From Agromyces fucosus (GTDB lineage Bacteria; Actinomycetota; Actinomycetes; Actinomycetales; Microbacteriaceae), in assembly GCF_004134865.1 (NCBI RefSeq), contig NZ_SDPO01000001.1:620001-684000 (forward strand): a stretch of 64,000 nucleotides of DNA. Reading direction: 5' to 3'. A program made the position numbers and the translations under genes. The notes beneath the pieces were generated by a model. That model worked only from the letters and a program-made list of their open reading frames with translations, did no database searches and was not told where the DNA came from. This document shows, in pieces, positions 41,030 to 52,716 of the stretch (the first letter of the stretch is position 1; each line of letters starts with the position of its first letter).

Positions 41030-41653
41030 TCAGAAACCGAAGTCTCCCCCGCCGAAATCTCCGCCGCCGAAGTCGCCGAAACCGCCGCCCGAGTCGCCGC
41101 CGGACCCGTCGTAGCCGTCGGACGCCGCAGCGTCGCCGCCGGCGTCTTGAGCACCCGTGTCGCCGCCATCGCCGCCCGCCTCGAACGCCGAGGGGTCGGG
41201 AAGGAACGCCTGCGCGATCGCCGAGCCGACGACCACGCCGGCGACGGAGCCGAGCAGCGAGCCCGCGAACATGCCGCCGAACGACGGGCCGCCTTGCTGG
41301 GGCCGACCGCCCGAGGCATCCGCTCGGTTGAAGGCGCGCTCGACGCTGCCGGGTGATCGGAGCTCGGCGCGGGTCGCGGCGCGGGCCAGCGCGCTCGGCT
41401 CATCGGAGACGAGGCGCTCACCGGCGGGCGCGTCGGCACTGAGCGAGGCGAAGACGGCCTGGCGCTGCTGCGGCGTGAGCTTCGCGAACGCCTCGGCGTG
41501 CACCGCCTCGACGGACTCGGGCGGAGCGGTGCGCAGAAGGTACCGGTAGCGCTCGACCGCGAGCTCGTCGTCGCTCAGCCGGCGGGCGGGCGGAGCCTGC
41601 GGGCGCTGCGGTTCGGCGGGAACTGCTCCGAAGAGACGGTCAAGGAATCCCAT
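41030..41653 (-). CDS. Hypothetical protein with Gly/Asp-rich tail
   Basis: A 207-residue protein with no recognised function. It starts MGFLDRLFGAVPAEPQRPQ and has a helical segment (LSDDELAVERYRYLLRTAPPESVEAVHAEAFAKLTPQQRQAVFASLS), a hydrophobic Gly/Ala segment at about 125-150 (MFAGSLLGSVAGVVVGSAIAQAFL), and a tail of GGGDFGG repeats. Small proteins of this layout (helical part, one glycine-zipper-like segment, low-complexity tail) occur in Actinobacteria and may be membrane-associated. GAGGAC precedes ATG 41653. Confidence 0.72.
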   Translation of the reverse strand: MGFLDRLFGAVPAEPQRPQAPPARRLSDDELAVERYRYLLRTAPPESVEAVHAEAFAKLTPQQRQAVFASLSADAPAGERLVSDEPSALARAATRAELRSPGSVERAFNRADASGGRPQQGGPSFGGMFAGSLLGSVAGVVVGSAIAQAFLPDPSAFEAGGDGGDTGAQDAGGDAAASDGYDGSGGDSGGGFGDFGGGDFGGGDFGF

Positions 41654-41684
41654 GTTGTCCTCGTCAATCGTTCAGGGGACGACC

Positions 41685-41690
41685 ACTGTA
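41685..41690 (-). promoter_or_regulatory. -10 TACAGT of Gly-rich protein gene
   Basis: TACAGT lies 31 bases before ATG 41653. Confidence 0.4.
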
Positions 41691-41717
41691 CGGTCGCGAG
41701 CATTGAACATGCTGAGA

Positions 41718-41741
41718 GCCGAGCGGATGTCTCCGCTCGGC
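41718..41741 (-). terminator. Terminator of gatCAB
   Basis: GCCGAGCGG (41718-41726) and CCGCTCGGC (41733-41741) form a perfect 9-bp stem with a 6-base loop. GAG/CTC flanks extend it across one mismatch. It is 20 bases after the gatB stop. Confidence 0.75.
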
Positions 41742-41760
41742 CCTCGTGCGCAGTGTCGGG

Positions 41761-43281
41761 TTACGCGGTCTGCGCGGCGCGTTCGAGCACGAGCTCGCGC
41801 ACGCGGGCGGCGTCGGCCTTGCCTTGCATCGCCTTCATGACGGCGCCGATGACCGCGCCAGCGGCCTGGACCTTGCCGTCGCGGATCTTCGCGAGCACGT
41901 CGGGCTGCGAAGCGAGCGCCTCATCGATGGCGGCGATCAGTGCACCGTCGTCGGAGACGACCGCGAGACCGCGAGCGTCGACGACCTGCTGCGGCGAACC
42001 CTCGCCCGCGATGACGCCCTCGAGCACCTGGCGGGCCAGGCGGTCGGTGAGCGTACCCGAGTCGACGAGCTGCGCGAGCTCGGCGACATGCTCGGGCGAC
42101 ACGAGGCCCGAGGCGTCGACGGCGGCGGCGTTCGCGAGGCGGGCGATCTCGCCGGTCCACCACTTGCGGGCGGCGGCGGGCGTCGCGCCGGCCTTCACGG
42201 TCGCCTCGAGCTCGATGAGGAGGCCCGAGTTCGCGACATCCTGGAACTCGAGGTCGGTGAAGCCCCACTCGGACTTGAGTCGGCGACGGCGCACGGCCGG
42301 CGGCTCCGGAAGTGCGGCGCGCAGCTCGTCGACGAGCTCCTTCGAGGGCACGACCGGGAGCAGGTCGGGCTCGGGGAAGTACCGGTAGTCGTCGGCGTCG
42401 GACTTCGGACGACCCGCGCTCGTGGCACCGGTGTCCTCATGCCAGTGACGCGTCTCTTGGATGATCGTGCCGCCGCCGGCGAGGATCGCAGCCTGACGCT
42501 GGATCTCGTACCGCACGGCCCGCTCGACCGAGCGCATCGAGTTGACGTTCTTCGTCTCGGTGCGCGTGCCGAGCTTCTCCTGGCCACGGGGCCGGAGCGA
42601 CACGTTCGCGTCGCACCGCAGGTTGCCGCGCTCCATGCGGGCCTCGGAGATGCCGAGCGAGAGCACGATGTCGCGGATGGTGGCGACGTACGCCTTCGCG
42701 AGCGCGGGAGTGTCGGCCTCGCCGCCGAAGATCGGTCGCGTGACGATCTCGACGAGCGGAACGCCGGCGCGGTTGTAGTCGACGAGCGAGTACTCGGCTC
42801 CCTGGATGCGGCCGGTCGAGCCGCCCACGTGCGTCAGCTTGCCCGCGTCCTCCTCCATGTGCGCGCGCTCGATCGGCACCGTGAAGACCCGGCCGTTCTC
42901 GAGTTCGACCTCGACCTGGCCGTCGAACGCGATCGGCTCGTCGTACTGCGAGATCTGATAGTTCTTCGCGAGGTCGGGATAGAAGTAGTTCTTGCGGGCG
43001 AACCGGCTCGACGGAGCGATCTCGCAGCCGAGCGCGAGGCCGAGGCTGATCGAGTACTTCACGGCCTCGCCGTTGACGACGGGCAGCGAACCGGGCAGGC
43101 CGAGGCACACGGGCGTGATCAGCGTGTTCGGGTCTGCGACGTGGAACTGCGAGTTCGCGGGGTTCGGAGCCGACGAGAACATCTTCGTCGTGGTGTTCAG
43201 CTCGACGTGCACCTCGAGGCCGATGACCGGCTCGAAGAGCTCGAGGGCCTTGTCGAAGTCCATCAGTTCAGCGCGGGCCAT
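41761..43281 (-). CDS. gatB: Aspartyl/glutamyl-tRNA amidotransferase subunit B
   Basis: The 506-residue GatB kinase/tRNA-binding subunit of the GatCAB complex, which converts Glu-tRNA(Gln) and/or Asp-tRNA(Asn) to the correct amide form. It has [22 protein letters not shown] at the start, [15 protein letters not shown], and the [26 protein letters not shown] core. The YqeY-like C-terminal helical domain (about 400-500) binds tRNA. The start overlaps the gatA stop by one base. It is the last gene of the operon, before a strong terminator. Confidence 0.98.
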   Translation of the reverse strand: MARAELMDFDKALELFEPVIGLEVHVELNTTTKMFSSAPNPANSQFHVADPNTLITPVCLGLPGSLPVVNGEAVKYSISLGLALGCEIAPSSRFARKNYFYPDLAKNYQISQYDEPIAFDGQVEVELENGRVFTVPIERAHMEEDAGKLTHVGGSTGRIQGAEYSLVDYNRAGVPLVEIVTRPIFGGEADTPALAKAYVATIRDIVLSLGISEARMERGNLRCDANVSLRPRGQEKLGTRTETKNVNSMRSVERAVRYEIQRQAAILAGGGTIIQETRHWHEDTGATSAGRPKSDADDYRYFPEPDLLPVVPSKELVDELRAALPEPPAVRRRRLKSEWGFTDLEFQDVANSGLLIELEATVKAGATPAAARKWWTGEIARLANAAAVDASGLVSPEHVAELAQLVDSGTLTDRLARQVLEGVIAGEGSPQQVVDARGLAVVSDDGALIAAIDEALASQPDVLAKIRDGKVQAAGAVIGAVMKAMQGKADAARVRELVLERAAQTA

Positions 43282-44816
43282 CAGAGTGCGCCTTCCTCGG
43301 TCGCGGTGAGCTCATGAGACGAGAGATCGGGTGCCTGTGCGAGCAGCGGGCCGCCCCAGCGCGCTTCGAGCAGCTGTTCGAGCGCGGCGCCGACGTTGTA
43401 GAGACGAGCGTCTTCACGCGCGGGTGCCAGGAACTGGATGCCGACGGGCAGGCCGTCTTCGGGAGCGAGCCCCGACGGCAGGGAGATGCCGGGCACGCCG
43501 GCCAGGTTGGCGGGAATCGTCGCGATGTCGTTGAGGTACATCGACACGGGGTCGGCCATCTTCTCGCCGAACTTGAAGGCGGTCGTCGGTGCGGTCGGCG
43601 AGGCGAGCACGTCGACGTTCGCGAACGCCGCGTCGAAGTCGCGCTGCACGAGCGTGCGCACCTTCTGCGCTGAGCCGTAGTACGCGTCGTAGTAGCCCGC
43701 CGAGAGCGCGTAGGTACCGAGGATGATGCGTCGCTTCACCTCGGGGCCGAAGCCGGCCTCGCGCGTGGCGGACATGACCTGCTCGACCGTGCCGCCGCCC
43801 TCGGGCGTGACCCGGAGGCCGAAGCGCACGGAGTCGAACTTCGCGAGGTTCGACGACGCCTCCGCCGGGAGGATCAGGTAGTACGCCGCGATGGCGTACT
43901 CGAAGTGGGGTGCGGAGACCTCGACGATCTCGGCGCCCTGCTTCTCGAGCAGCTCGAGCGACTCGTGGAACCGCTGGCGCACGCCGGCCTGGAAGCCCTC
44001 GCCGTCGAGCTCCTTGATGACGCCGATGCGGAGGCCGGAGACATCCGCTCGGCGCACCGCGTCGGCCATCGACGGCCACTTCTCAGGGATCGACGTCGAG
44101 TCGAGCGGGTCGTGCCCGGCGATCACGTCGTGGAGGAGGGCGGCGTCGAGCACGTTGCGCGTGACCGGGCCGATCTGGTCGAGCGAGGAGGCCAGGGCGA
44201 TCGAGCCGTAACGGCTGACCGCGCCGTACGTCGGCTTCACACCGACGGTGCCGGTGACGTGCGCCGGCTGGCGGATCGAGCCGCCGGTGTCGGAGCCCAG
44301 CGCGAGCGGGGCCTCGAACGCTGCGACGGATGCCGCGGAGCCGCCGCCTGAGCCGCCGGGGATGCGGTCGAGGTCCCACGGATTGTGGGTCGGGCCGTAG
44401 GCCGAGTGCTCGGTCGACGAGCCCATGGCGAACTCGTCCATGTTGGTCTTGCCGAGCGGGATCATGCCCGCCTCGCGCACCTTCGTGACCGGGGTCGCGT
44501 CGTAGGGCGGGATCCAGCCCTCGAGGATGCGCGAACCGGAGGTCGAGGGCATGCCCTTCGTGACCAGGACGTCTTTGATCGCGATCGGCACGCCCGCGAG
44601 CGGGCCGAGAGGCGCGCCTGCCGCGCGCTGGCGGTCGATCTCGGCGGCCGTCTCGATGGCACGCTCGCCCTCGACATGGAGGAAGGCGTGCACGGCGCCG
44701 TCGACGGCCGCGATGCGGTCGAGGTGGGCACGGGTCGCCTCGACCGAGGAGACCTCGCCGGACGCGAGCTTCGCGCCGAGTGCCGCGGCGGACAGCCGGA
44801 TCAGTTCGTCGCTCAC
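43281..44816 (-). CDS. gatA: Glutamyl-tRNA amidotransferase subunit A
   Basis: The 511-residue amidase subunit that releases ammonia from glutamine. The amidase-signature catalytic triad is Lys81 (GVPIAIKD), Ser156 ([10 protein letters not shown]) and Ser180 ([12 protein letters not shown]). The end overlaps gatB by one base and the start overlaps gatC by four bases. All three subunits are thus translationally coupled. Confidence 0.98.
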   Translation of the reverse strand: MSDELIRLSAAALGAKLASGEVSSVEATRAHLDRIAAVDGAVHAFLHVEGERAIETAAEIDRQRAAGAPLGPLAGVPIAIKDVLVTKGMPSTSGSRILEGWIPPYDATPVTKVREAGMIPLGKTNMDEFAMGSSTEHSAYGPTHNPWDLDRIPGGSGGGSAASVAAFEAPLALGSDTGGSIRQPAHVTGTVGVKPTYGAVSRYGSIALASSLDQIGPVTRNVLDAALLHDVIAGHDPLDSTSIPEKWPSMADAVRRADVSGLRIGVIKELDGEGFQAGVRQRFHESLELLEKQGAEIVEVSAPHFEYAIAAYYLILPAEASSNLAKFDSVRFGLRVTPEGGGTVEQVMSATREAGFGPEVKRRIILGTYALSAGYYDAYYGSAQKVRTLVQRDFDAAFANVDVLASPTAPTTAFKFGEKMADPVSMYLNDIATIPANLAGVPGISLPSGLAPEDGLPVGIQFLAPAREDARLYNVGAALEQLLEARWGGPLLAQAPDLSSHELTATEEGAL

Positions 44817-45115
44817 TGCTCTTCTCCCAGGATCGCCGAGACCTTGAAACGCGAGTCGTCGGACTCGGGGGCCCCCGCGAGCGCCTCGTCTGCGGTGAGC
44901 ACGGTCGTGCCCACGACGTCGTCGCGGAAGACGTTCTGCATCGGGATCGGGTGGCTCGTCGGCGGCACGTCGGGTGTGGCGACCTCGCTCACCTGCTCGA
45001 CCGCGTGCATGATCTGGCCGAGCTCCGTGGTGAGGTGCTCGATCTCTTCATCGGTGAGCGCGATGCGGGCGAGGTTCGCGAGATGCGCGACCTGCTCCGC
45101 AGTGATTTCGGACAT
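44813..45115 (-). CDS. gatC: Glutamyl-tRNA amidotransferase subunit C
   Basis: A 100-residue linker subunit that stabilises GatA-GatB. It has the usual [33 protein letters not shown] helix pair and [11 protein letters not shown]. It is the first gene of the operon. The TAGAAT -10 is 33 bases upstream, and a GGAG SD precedes the start. Confidence 0.97.
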   Translation of the reverse strand: MSEITAEQVAHLANLARIALTDEEIEHLTTELGQIMHAVEQVSEVATPDVPPTSHPIPMQNVFRDDVVGTTVLTADEALAGAPESDDSRFKVSAILGEEQ

Positions 45116-45148
45116 GCTGCTCCGTCGTCTCGGGATGGGGATGCATCG

Positions 45149-45154
45149 ATTCTA
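45149..45154 (-). promoter_or_regulatory. -10 TAGAAT of gatCAB
   Basis: The amber stop of the phosphoesterase gene (45154-45152) forms the first half of TAGAAT. The leader of about 27 bases carries a GGAG SD. Confidence 0.55.
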
Positions 45155-46924
45155 TCGGGGCGCGCCGAAGAGCCCGTCGCCGTACTTCTGCAGCAGCTCG
45201 TACGCGTCGGCGTACGTCTCGGGCTCCTCGTCGTCGGGGCGCCCGAACTTCGCGAGCAGGAGCCCGAGCAGGCCTCGCGCCGGCGGACTCAAGGGCTTGT
45301 CCTTGTGCGCGTGCCCCGGATGCGGCGACTCCGCCTGCGGGTTCGGCGGGATGTACTGCGGGGTGGTCGACGGCCAGGTCAGCGGATGCCTCGGCGAGTC
45401 GAGGTTCACCGCGGTGAACATGTCGTTCGCCTCGGCGTCACGGCGGGTCAGCGGCTTCAACCCGTGCAGCTTCGCGAGGGTCGCGATGACGGCTCCGTGG
45501 TGCATCTCGTCGTTGATCACGCTGCCCGCCCGGGTGTAGGCCGAGACGGCGATCGCCGGCACGCGGCATCCGAGCCGATCGAAGCGGAAGCCCATCTCGC
45601 CCGTGGGCTCGTCGACCTCGGGCGGCGTCGCAGCGGGCGGCGGCACGTGGTCGTAGCATCCGCCGTGCTCGTCGAAGGTGATCAGGAGCATCGTGTTGAG
45701 CGCGTTCGACCCGTCGGATGAATCGCTCGCCTTGATCGACGAATAGATCTCGTGGATCAGCGCCTCGCCGGCCCTGACGTCGGAGATCGCGCTGTCGACG
45801 ACCTCGGTGCCGTCGACGTCACTCTCGCGCAACTTGCCGAACGGCGGGTGGAAGTCGTTGTGGTTGTAGATCATGCGCGGCTCGATGAACGCGTAGGCGG
45901 GCAGCTTGCCGCCCTTCACGTCGTCGTGGAACTGCGACATCGTCGCGAAACGCTCGGTGCGCCAGTACTTCTCGAGGACCGGCGCGTGGAGCACTCCGGT
46001 GAAGGAGACGAGCTGGAGCTCGTCGAAATAGATGCGCCACGAGATGCCGGCGTCTTCGAGTCGGTTGAAGATCGTGGGCGTCGCAGGTGCGTCGAGCCAT
46101 TTCGTGTACCCGCCGCCGTGCTTGTTGGTCACGAAGCCGTGCGAGGAGGAGGCGTGGAAGAAGGACCGGTTGCAGAACGTCTGCGACGGCACCCCGGCAT
46201 GCCACGCGTCGAAGACCGCGAAGTTCTTCGCGAGCGTCGACAGCACGGGCAGCATCTGGGTGGAGAACGACCCCATGATCTGCGCGAGCTCTCCGGGGTC
46301 GGGTGCCGTGCCCTTCTTGAGCCGCTCGTAGTTGACGAGGTAGTCGGTCACGAAGCCGCTCATCGCCGCCTTCGCGTTCGACGCGGGCGCGTTGTACGGC
46401 GCCTCCATCTGCTCCACGAAGAGCTCGCGGTTGCCCGGCGGGTCGATCGTGTTGAAGATCTGCGTGTTGACGTGCGGGAACTCCTCGCCCGGATCGGGAT
46501 TCGGTCGCCCCATGATCTGGTCGGTCGGCCCCTCGTAGATGTGCGCGGCGATGCTCGTACCGTCGGGTGCCGTGTTCGAGTAGTCCCCGAACGAGAGTCC
46601 GTCGAACTGCTGCCCGTCGGGGAGGTCGTCGGGCGAGTACAACCACCCGAGCAGGTTGTCGAAGGAGCGGTTCTCCCCCATGACGACGACGAGGTGGTCG
46701 AATCCGGCCTTCTCGCGCGGACTGAAGGCTGCGAAGTCATCGGCGCCGGCCTCGTAGCCGAGGGCGTGCCCGATCGTCGCGCCGATCGCGGCTCCGACCC
46801 CGCCGCCCACGACCGCGCCCGCGGCCGCGGCCCCGCCGAGCTTCAGGAAGTCGCGGCGACTCGACCCACCGGGGCCGTTCGCCCTGCCCTCGGGCTCCCC
46901 GTGCACGGTTTCGTCACCTGCCAT
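45152..46924 (-). CDS. Tat-exported phosphoesterase (phospholipase C/acid phosphatase family)
   Basis: A 590-residue exported enzyme of the phosphoesterase (PF04185-type) family, which contains non-haemolytic phospholipases C and acid phosphatases. The Tat signal is SSRRDFLKLGGAAAAGAVVGG (about 21-42). The metal/phosphate core has HLVVVMGENRSFDNLLGWL, then NNEDFHPP-like NHNDFHPPFGKL, and LLITFDEHGGCYDHVPPP; Glu-Asn, Asp and His ligands are all present. An SD of GGAGGGGA precedes ATG 46924. Substrate unknown: phospholipid or other phosphoester. It is read towards gatC. Confidence 0.9.
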   Translation of the reverse strand: MAGDETVHGEPEGRANGPGGSSRRDFLKLGGAAAAGAVVGGGVGAAIGATIGHALGYEAGADDFAAFSPREKAGFDHLVVVMGENRSFDNLLGWLYSPDDLPDGQQFDGLSFGDYSNTAPDGTSIAAHIYEGPTDQIMGRPNPDPGEEFPHVNTQIFNTIDPPGNRELFVEQMEAPYNAPASNAKAAMSGFVTDYLVNYERLKKGTAPDPGELAQIMGSFSTQMLPVLSTLAKNFAVFDAWHAGVPSQTFCNRSFFHASSSHGFVTNKHGGGYTKWLDAPATPTIFNRLEDAGISWRIYFDELQLVSFTGVLHAPVLEKYWRTERFATMSQFHDDVKGGKLPAYAFIEPRMIYNHNDFHPPFGKLRESDVDGTEVVDSAISDVRAGEALIHEIYSSIKASDSSDGSNALNTMLLITFDEHGGCYDHVPPPAATPPEVDEPTGEMGFRFDRLGCRVPAIAVSAYTRAGSVINDEMHHGAVIATLAKLHGLKPLTRRDAEANDMFTAVNLDSPRHPLTWPSTTPQYIPPNPQAESPHPGHAHKDKPLSPPARGLLGLLLAKFGRPDDEEPETYADAYELLQKYGDGLFGAPR

Positions 46925-46965
46925 GTCCCCTCCAACATCGCCTCGGTGCCGCGCCGCGACTGCGA

Positions 46966-49392
<2,427 letters not shown>

Positions 49393-50103
49393 CTATCGAT
49401 CGAACCCGACGAGATCGATGCGGCGGTGGTAGCGCACGCCGACGACGCCGCCGAGGAGCGCCCCGCCGACGGTCACGAGCGCCGCCACGACCGCGATCGT
49501 GATGCCCGCGATCGTGAGGGCGCTCTCGGGCACCGAGATCCGCGGGAAGGTGTTCAGGGCACCCAGCAGGTCGCCCTGAACGCCGAGCAGCATGCTGGTC
49601 ACCGCGACCACGATGGCGATGAGCACCGCCCAGAGCCAGACTGCGAGACCCTGCAGCACGCCGCTGAATCGCGCCATCCGCCCGGCGACGTAGCCGCCGC
49701 TGTAGAACGCGACCAGGGCGATGGCGAGCAACGTGCTGACGCCGATCCAGCCGACGGCATCGGCACCGAGCAGTGCGTCGCTCTTCGAAGTGCCCGCCTC
49801 TCGCACCGGCGCGAGGCCGAGAGCGACACCGGCTGCCACGAGCACGCCGGTGAGGATGGACGTGAGGCCGGCGACGGTGATCCACCCGAAGAGGGCCGAG
49901 CCGATCTTCATGCCGCCGAATGCCTGTCGTTGACGCTCGACGACCTCATCGGCGGTGATGGGAGCGACCTCGACGATCGGTTCCCATTCGTCGGCGGGCG
50001 GCGCGACGATCGTGATGCGGCCGGTGGTGGGTGCCGGATCGAGGTTTCGGAACGGCTCGGCCGGGTCGCGGTTCGGATCGGCGGGAATTTGTGGGTAGGA
50101 CAC
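49393..50103 (-). CDS. Hypothetical four-helix membrane protein
   Basis: No family recognised. GTG 50103 has GAGGAG five bases upstream. The 236-residue product has a polar Pro-rich N-terminus (1-65) and then four hydrophobic segments at about 68-95, 112-138, 148-172 and 193-222. A GYVAGRMARFSG motif after helix 2 is typical of small actinobacterial membrane proteins. Monocistronic between ligA and mnmA. Confidence 0.75.
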   Translation of the reverse strand: MSYPQIPADPNRDPAEPFRNLDPAPTTGRITIVAPPADEWEPIVEVAPITADEVVERQRQAFGGMKIGSALFGWITVAGLTSILTGVLVAAGVALGLAPVREAGTSKSDALLGADAVGWIGVSTLLAIALVAFYSGGYVAGRMARFSGVLQGLAVWLWAVLIAIVVAVTSMLLGVQGDLLGALNTFPRISVPESALTIAGITIAVVAALVTVGGALLGGVVGVRYHRRIDLVGFDR

Positions 50104-50150
50104 AACGACTCCTCGTCATTCACGCGGCGCCGGGGGGTAGCGCCAGCGCG

Positions 50151-50156
50151 AATCTA
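50151..50156 (-). promoter_or_regulatory. -10 TAGATT of membrane-protein gene
   Basis: TAGATT lies 47 bases before GTG 50103; the leader has a GGCGC/GCGCC mini-hairpin and a GAGGAG SD. Confidence 0.4.
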
Positions 50157-50190
50157 CGCGATGCACGTCGTCGAGGCGAGCCTCCGTGCC

Positions 50191-51297
50191 CTACGCGTCG
50201 ACCGGAACCGCGCTGACCGTGCGGTCGATCGTGAACTGTCCGAGCACGCGCGTGCCGACGTAGATGACGGCGGTCTGACCGGGCGCGACACCATCGAGCG
50301 GATGCCCCGGCGTGACGACGAGCTCGCCGTCGACGAGCTGCGCGACAGCCGGCACGGGGTCGGCGTGGGCGCGGATCTGCACCTCGCAGCCGAACGCCGT
50401 CTCGGGCTGCTCGGGCGCGAGCCCGGCCCACGAGAAGCGCGACCCGGCGATGACGCCGATCGCGAGCGCCTCCTTCGGACCGACGACGACGGTGTTCTCC
50501 TTCGGGCGCACCTCGAGCACGAATCGCGGTTTGCCGTCGGCGGCGGGCGTGCCGAGCCGCATGCCGCGACGCTGGCCCACGGTGAACGAGTGCGCTCCCT
50601 CGTGCGAACCGACCACGGCGCCCGTGCGGTCGACGATGTCGCCCGTCTCGGTGCCCACCTTGTCGGCGAGCCAGCCCCTCGTGTCGCCGTCGGGGATGAA
50701 GCAGATGTCGTAGGAGTCGGGCTTCTGCGCGACGGAGAGCCCGCGCTCGGCGGCCTCGGCGCGCACGAGCGTCTTCGAGGGCGTGTCACCGAGCGGGAAG
50801 TAGGCGTGGGCGAGCTGTTCGGCCGTCAGCACACCGAGCACGTAGCTCTGGTCTTTCGCCTCGGCGCTCGCGCGGTGGAGTTCGCGGTTGCCCGCGTCAT
50901 CCGTCACGATCTTGGCGTAGTGGCCCGTGGCGACGGCGTCGAAGCCGAGGGCGATCGCCTTCTCGAGCAGGGCGGCGAACTTGATGCGCTCGTTGCAGCG
51001 CATGCAGGGGTTCGGGGTGCGCCCGGCCGAGTACTCGGCGATGAAGTCGTCGACGACATCGGCCTTGAACCGTGCGGAGAAGTCCCACACGTAGTACGGG
51101 ATGCCGAGCACGTTGGCGGCCCGCTGCGCGTCCATGGAGTCTTCGATGGTGCAGCAGCCGCGACTGCCGGTGCGCAGGGTGCCGGCGTTGCGGCTGAGCG
51201 CCAGGTGCACGCCGACGACCTCGTGACCCGCCTCGACGGCGCGCGCGGCCGCGACGGCGCTGTCGACGCCGCCGCTCATCGCTGCAAGAACCTTCAC
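50191..51297 (-). CDS. mnmA: tRNA-specific 2-thiouridylase
   Basis: A 368-residue enzyme that makes s2U34 in tRNA(Lys/Glu/Gln) using sulfur from a cysteine desulfurase. GTG 51297 is supported by TACACT six bases upstream, so it is leaderless; the apparent GGAGGG is in the spacer. The PP-loop is [12 protein letters not shown]. The catalytic cysteines are in [12 protein letters not shown] and [11 protein letters not shown]. The tRNA-binding [12 protein letters not shown] motif and C-terminal beta-barrel are intact. The cysteine desulfurase gene lies 67 bases upstream, so the sulfur donor is probably that enzyme. Confidence 0.97.
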   Translation of the reverse strand: MKVLAAMSGGVDSAVAAARAVEAGHEVVGVHLALSRNAGTLRTGSRGCCTIEDSMDAQRAANVLGIPYYVWDFSARFKADVVDDFIAEYSAGRTPNPCMRCNERIKFAALLEKAIALGFDAVATGHYAKIVTDDAGNRELHRASAEAKDQSYVLGVLTAEQLAHAYFPLGDTPSKTLVRAEAAERGLSVAQKPDSYDICFIPDGDTRGWLADKVGTETGDIVDRTGAVVGSHEGAHSFTVGQRRGMRLGTPAADGKPRFVLEVRPKENTVVVGPKEALAIGVIAGSRFSWAGLAPEQPETAFGCEVQIRAHADPVPAVAQLVDGELVVTPGHPLDGVAPGQTAVIYVGTRVLGQFTIDRTVSAVPVDA

Positions 51298-51303
51298 CCC
51301 TCC

Positions 51304-51309
51304 AGTGTA
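51304..51309 (-). promoter_or_regulatory. -10 TACACT of leaderless mnmA
   Basis: TACACT, six bases (GGAGGG) and GTG 51297. Confidence 0.55.
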
Positions 51310-51364
51310 GGCAGGCCTCCTGAGCGGATGCCCCGTGCCCGGGCTGCCCGGGCCCGTCACCGGG

Positions 51365-52627
51365 TCAGCGATCGAACGAGGTGGCACGGGCGGCGAGCCC
51401 GGCGCGGGCCGCTTGTGCGTGCGCGGCGGGCAGCGCCGCGAGGAACGCGTCCACGTCGGCGTCGGTCGACCCGTGGCCGATCGTGATGCGGAGCGCCCCG
51501 CGGGCATCCGCCTCCGACCGGCCCATCGCCATGAGCACGTGCGAGGGCTCGGGCACCCCGGCCTGGCAGGCCGAGCCCGTCGACACGGCGACGCCGGCCG
51601 CGTCGAGCAGGAAGAGCAGCGAGTCGCCCTCGCACCCGGGGAAGGAGAAGTGGGCGTTGCCGGGCAGGCGAACGGATGCCCCGGCGCCCGCGTCGCCCGA
51701 GAGGCGCGCCTCGGGCACCGCATCGGCGACGCCCGCGATGAGCCGGTCGCGCAGCGCCGCCATGCGGGCGGTGTCGGCGTCGAGCCGGTCGGCCACGATC
51801 TCGGCAGCGGCCGCGAACGACGCCGCAGCGGCGACATCCTGCGTGCCCGAGCGCACCTTGCGCTGCTGCCCGCCGCCGTGGATGAGCGGCTCGACGGCCG
51901 CCGAGCGGTCGAGCACGAGCGCGCCGATGCCGGCGGGCCCGCCGATCTTGTGCGCGGAGACGCTGAGGGCGACGAGACCGGAGCCGCGCGGGGCATCCGT
52001 GGCACGCCGGATGCCGTGGAAGTCGATCGGCAGCTGTCCGTAGGCGGCGATCGCGTCGACGTGCAGCGGCACGCCGGCTCGCGCGGTCAGGCGCGCGACC
52101 TCCTCGACGGGCTCGATCGTGCCGACCTCGTTGTTGGCCCAGAGCATCGTGACGAGGGCGATGGACTCAGCGCCCCGCTCGAGCTCGTCGGCGAGCACGT
52201 CGAGGCGGAGGCGCCCGACCTCGTCGAGCGGCAGCTCGACGACTTCAGCGCCCTCGTGCGCGACGAGCCACTCGACGGTGTCGATCGTGGCGTGGTGCTC
52301 CCCCGCCGGCATGAGGATGCGGCGACGCGCAGGCGACGATCCGTCGGCGGGCTCGGCGGCACTCGCCGCAGCCGTGCGCCGCTGCCACCACAACCCCTTG
52401 ATCGCGAGGTTCACGGCCTCGGTGCCGTTGCCCGTGAAGACGACCTCGATGCCGTCGGCGCCGAGGGTCGCGGCGACACGCTCGCGGGATTCCTCGAGCA
52501 GGCGCTTGGCCTGCTGGCCCGCGCTGTGGATCGACGAGGGGTTGCCCACCACGGCGAGCGCGGCGGTGAGCGCGTCGATGGCCTCGGGCAGCATCGGCGT
52601 GGTCGCGGCGTGGTCGAGGTAGACCAT
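51365..52627 (-). CDS. Cysteine desulfurase (class V aminotransferase)
   Basis: A 420-residue PLP enzyme that removes sulfur from cysteine, in the NifS/IscS group. It starts [20 protein letters not shown]-binding Lys227 lies in [11 protein letters not shown], and active-site Cys354 in [22 protein letters not shown]. The HATIDTV and [10 protein letters not shown] blocks are intact. CGGAGG precedes ATG 52627. It is adjacent to mnmA in the same direction, so it is the likely sulfur donor for tRNA thiolation. Divergent from glgX. Confidence 0.95.
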   Translation of the reverse strand: MVYLDHAATTPMLPEAIDALTAALAVVGNPSSIHSAGQQAKRLLEESRERVAATLGADGIEVVFTGNGTEAVNLAIKGLWWQRRTAAASAAEPADGSSPARRRILMPAGEHHATIDTVEWLVAHEGAEVVELPLDEVGRLRLDVLADELERGAESIALVTMLWANNEVGTIEPVEEVARLTARAGVPLHVDAIAAYGQLPIDFHGIRRATDAPRGSGLVALSVSAHKIGGPAGIGALVLDRSAAVEPLIHGGGQQRKVRSGTQDVAAAASFAAAAEIVADRLDADTARMAALRDRLIAGVADAVPEARLSGDAGAGASVRLPGNAHFSFPGCEGDSLLFLLDAAGVAVSTGSACQAGVPEPSHVLMAMGRSEADARGALRITIGHGSTDADVDAFLAALPAAHAQAARAGLAARATSFDR

Positions 52628-52703
52628 GTGACCTCCGGATGATGACCGAGTGTGTGCGCGACACGGACGTGCACGCGCTTGCAGGCGTCTCGCCTCCACG
52701 AAC

Positions 52704-52710
52704 TACTGTA
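52704..52710. promoter_or_regulatory. Overlapping divergent -10 elements (glgX / cysteine desulfurase)
   Basis: TACTGT (52704-52709, plus) is followed by seven bases and ATG 52717, making glgX leaderless. The complementary strand reads TACAGT (52710-52705), a likely -10 for the desulfurase with a leader of about 70 bases. Confidence 0.5.
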
Positions 52711-52716
52711 GATCGC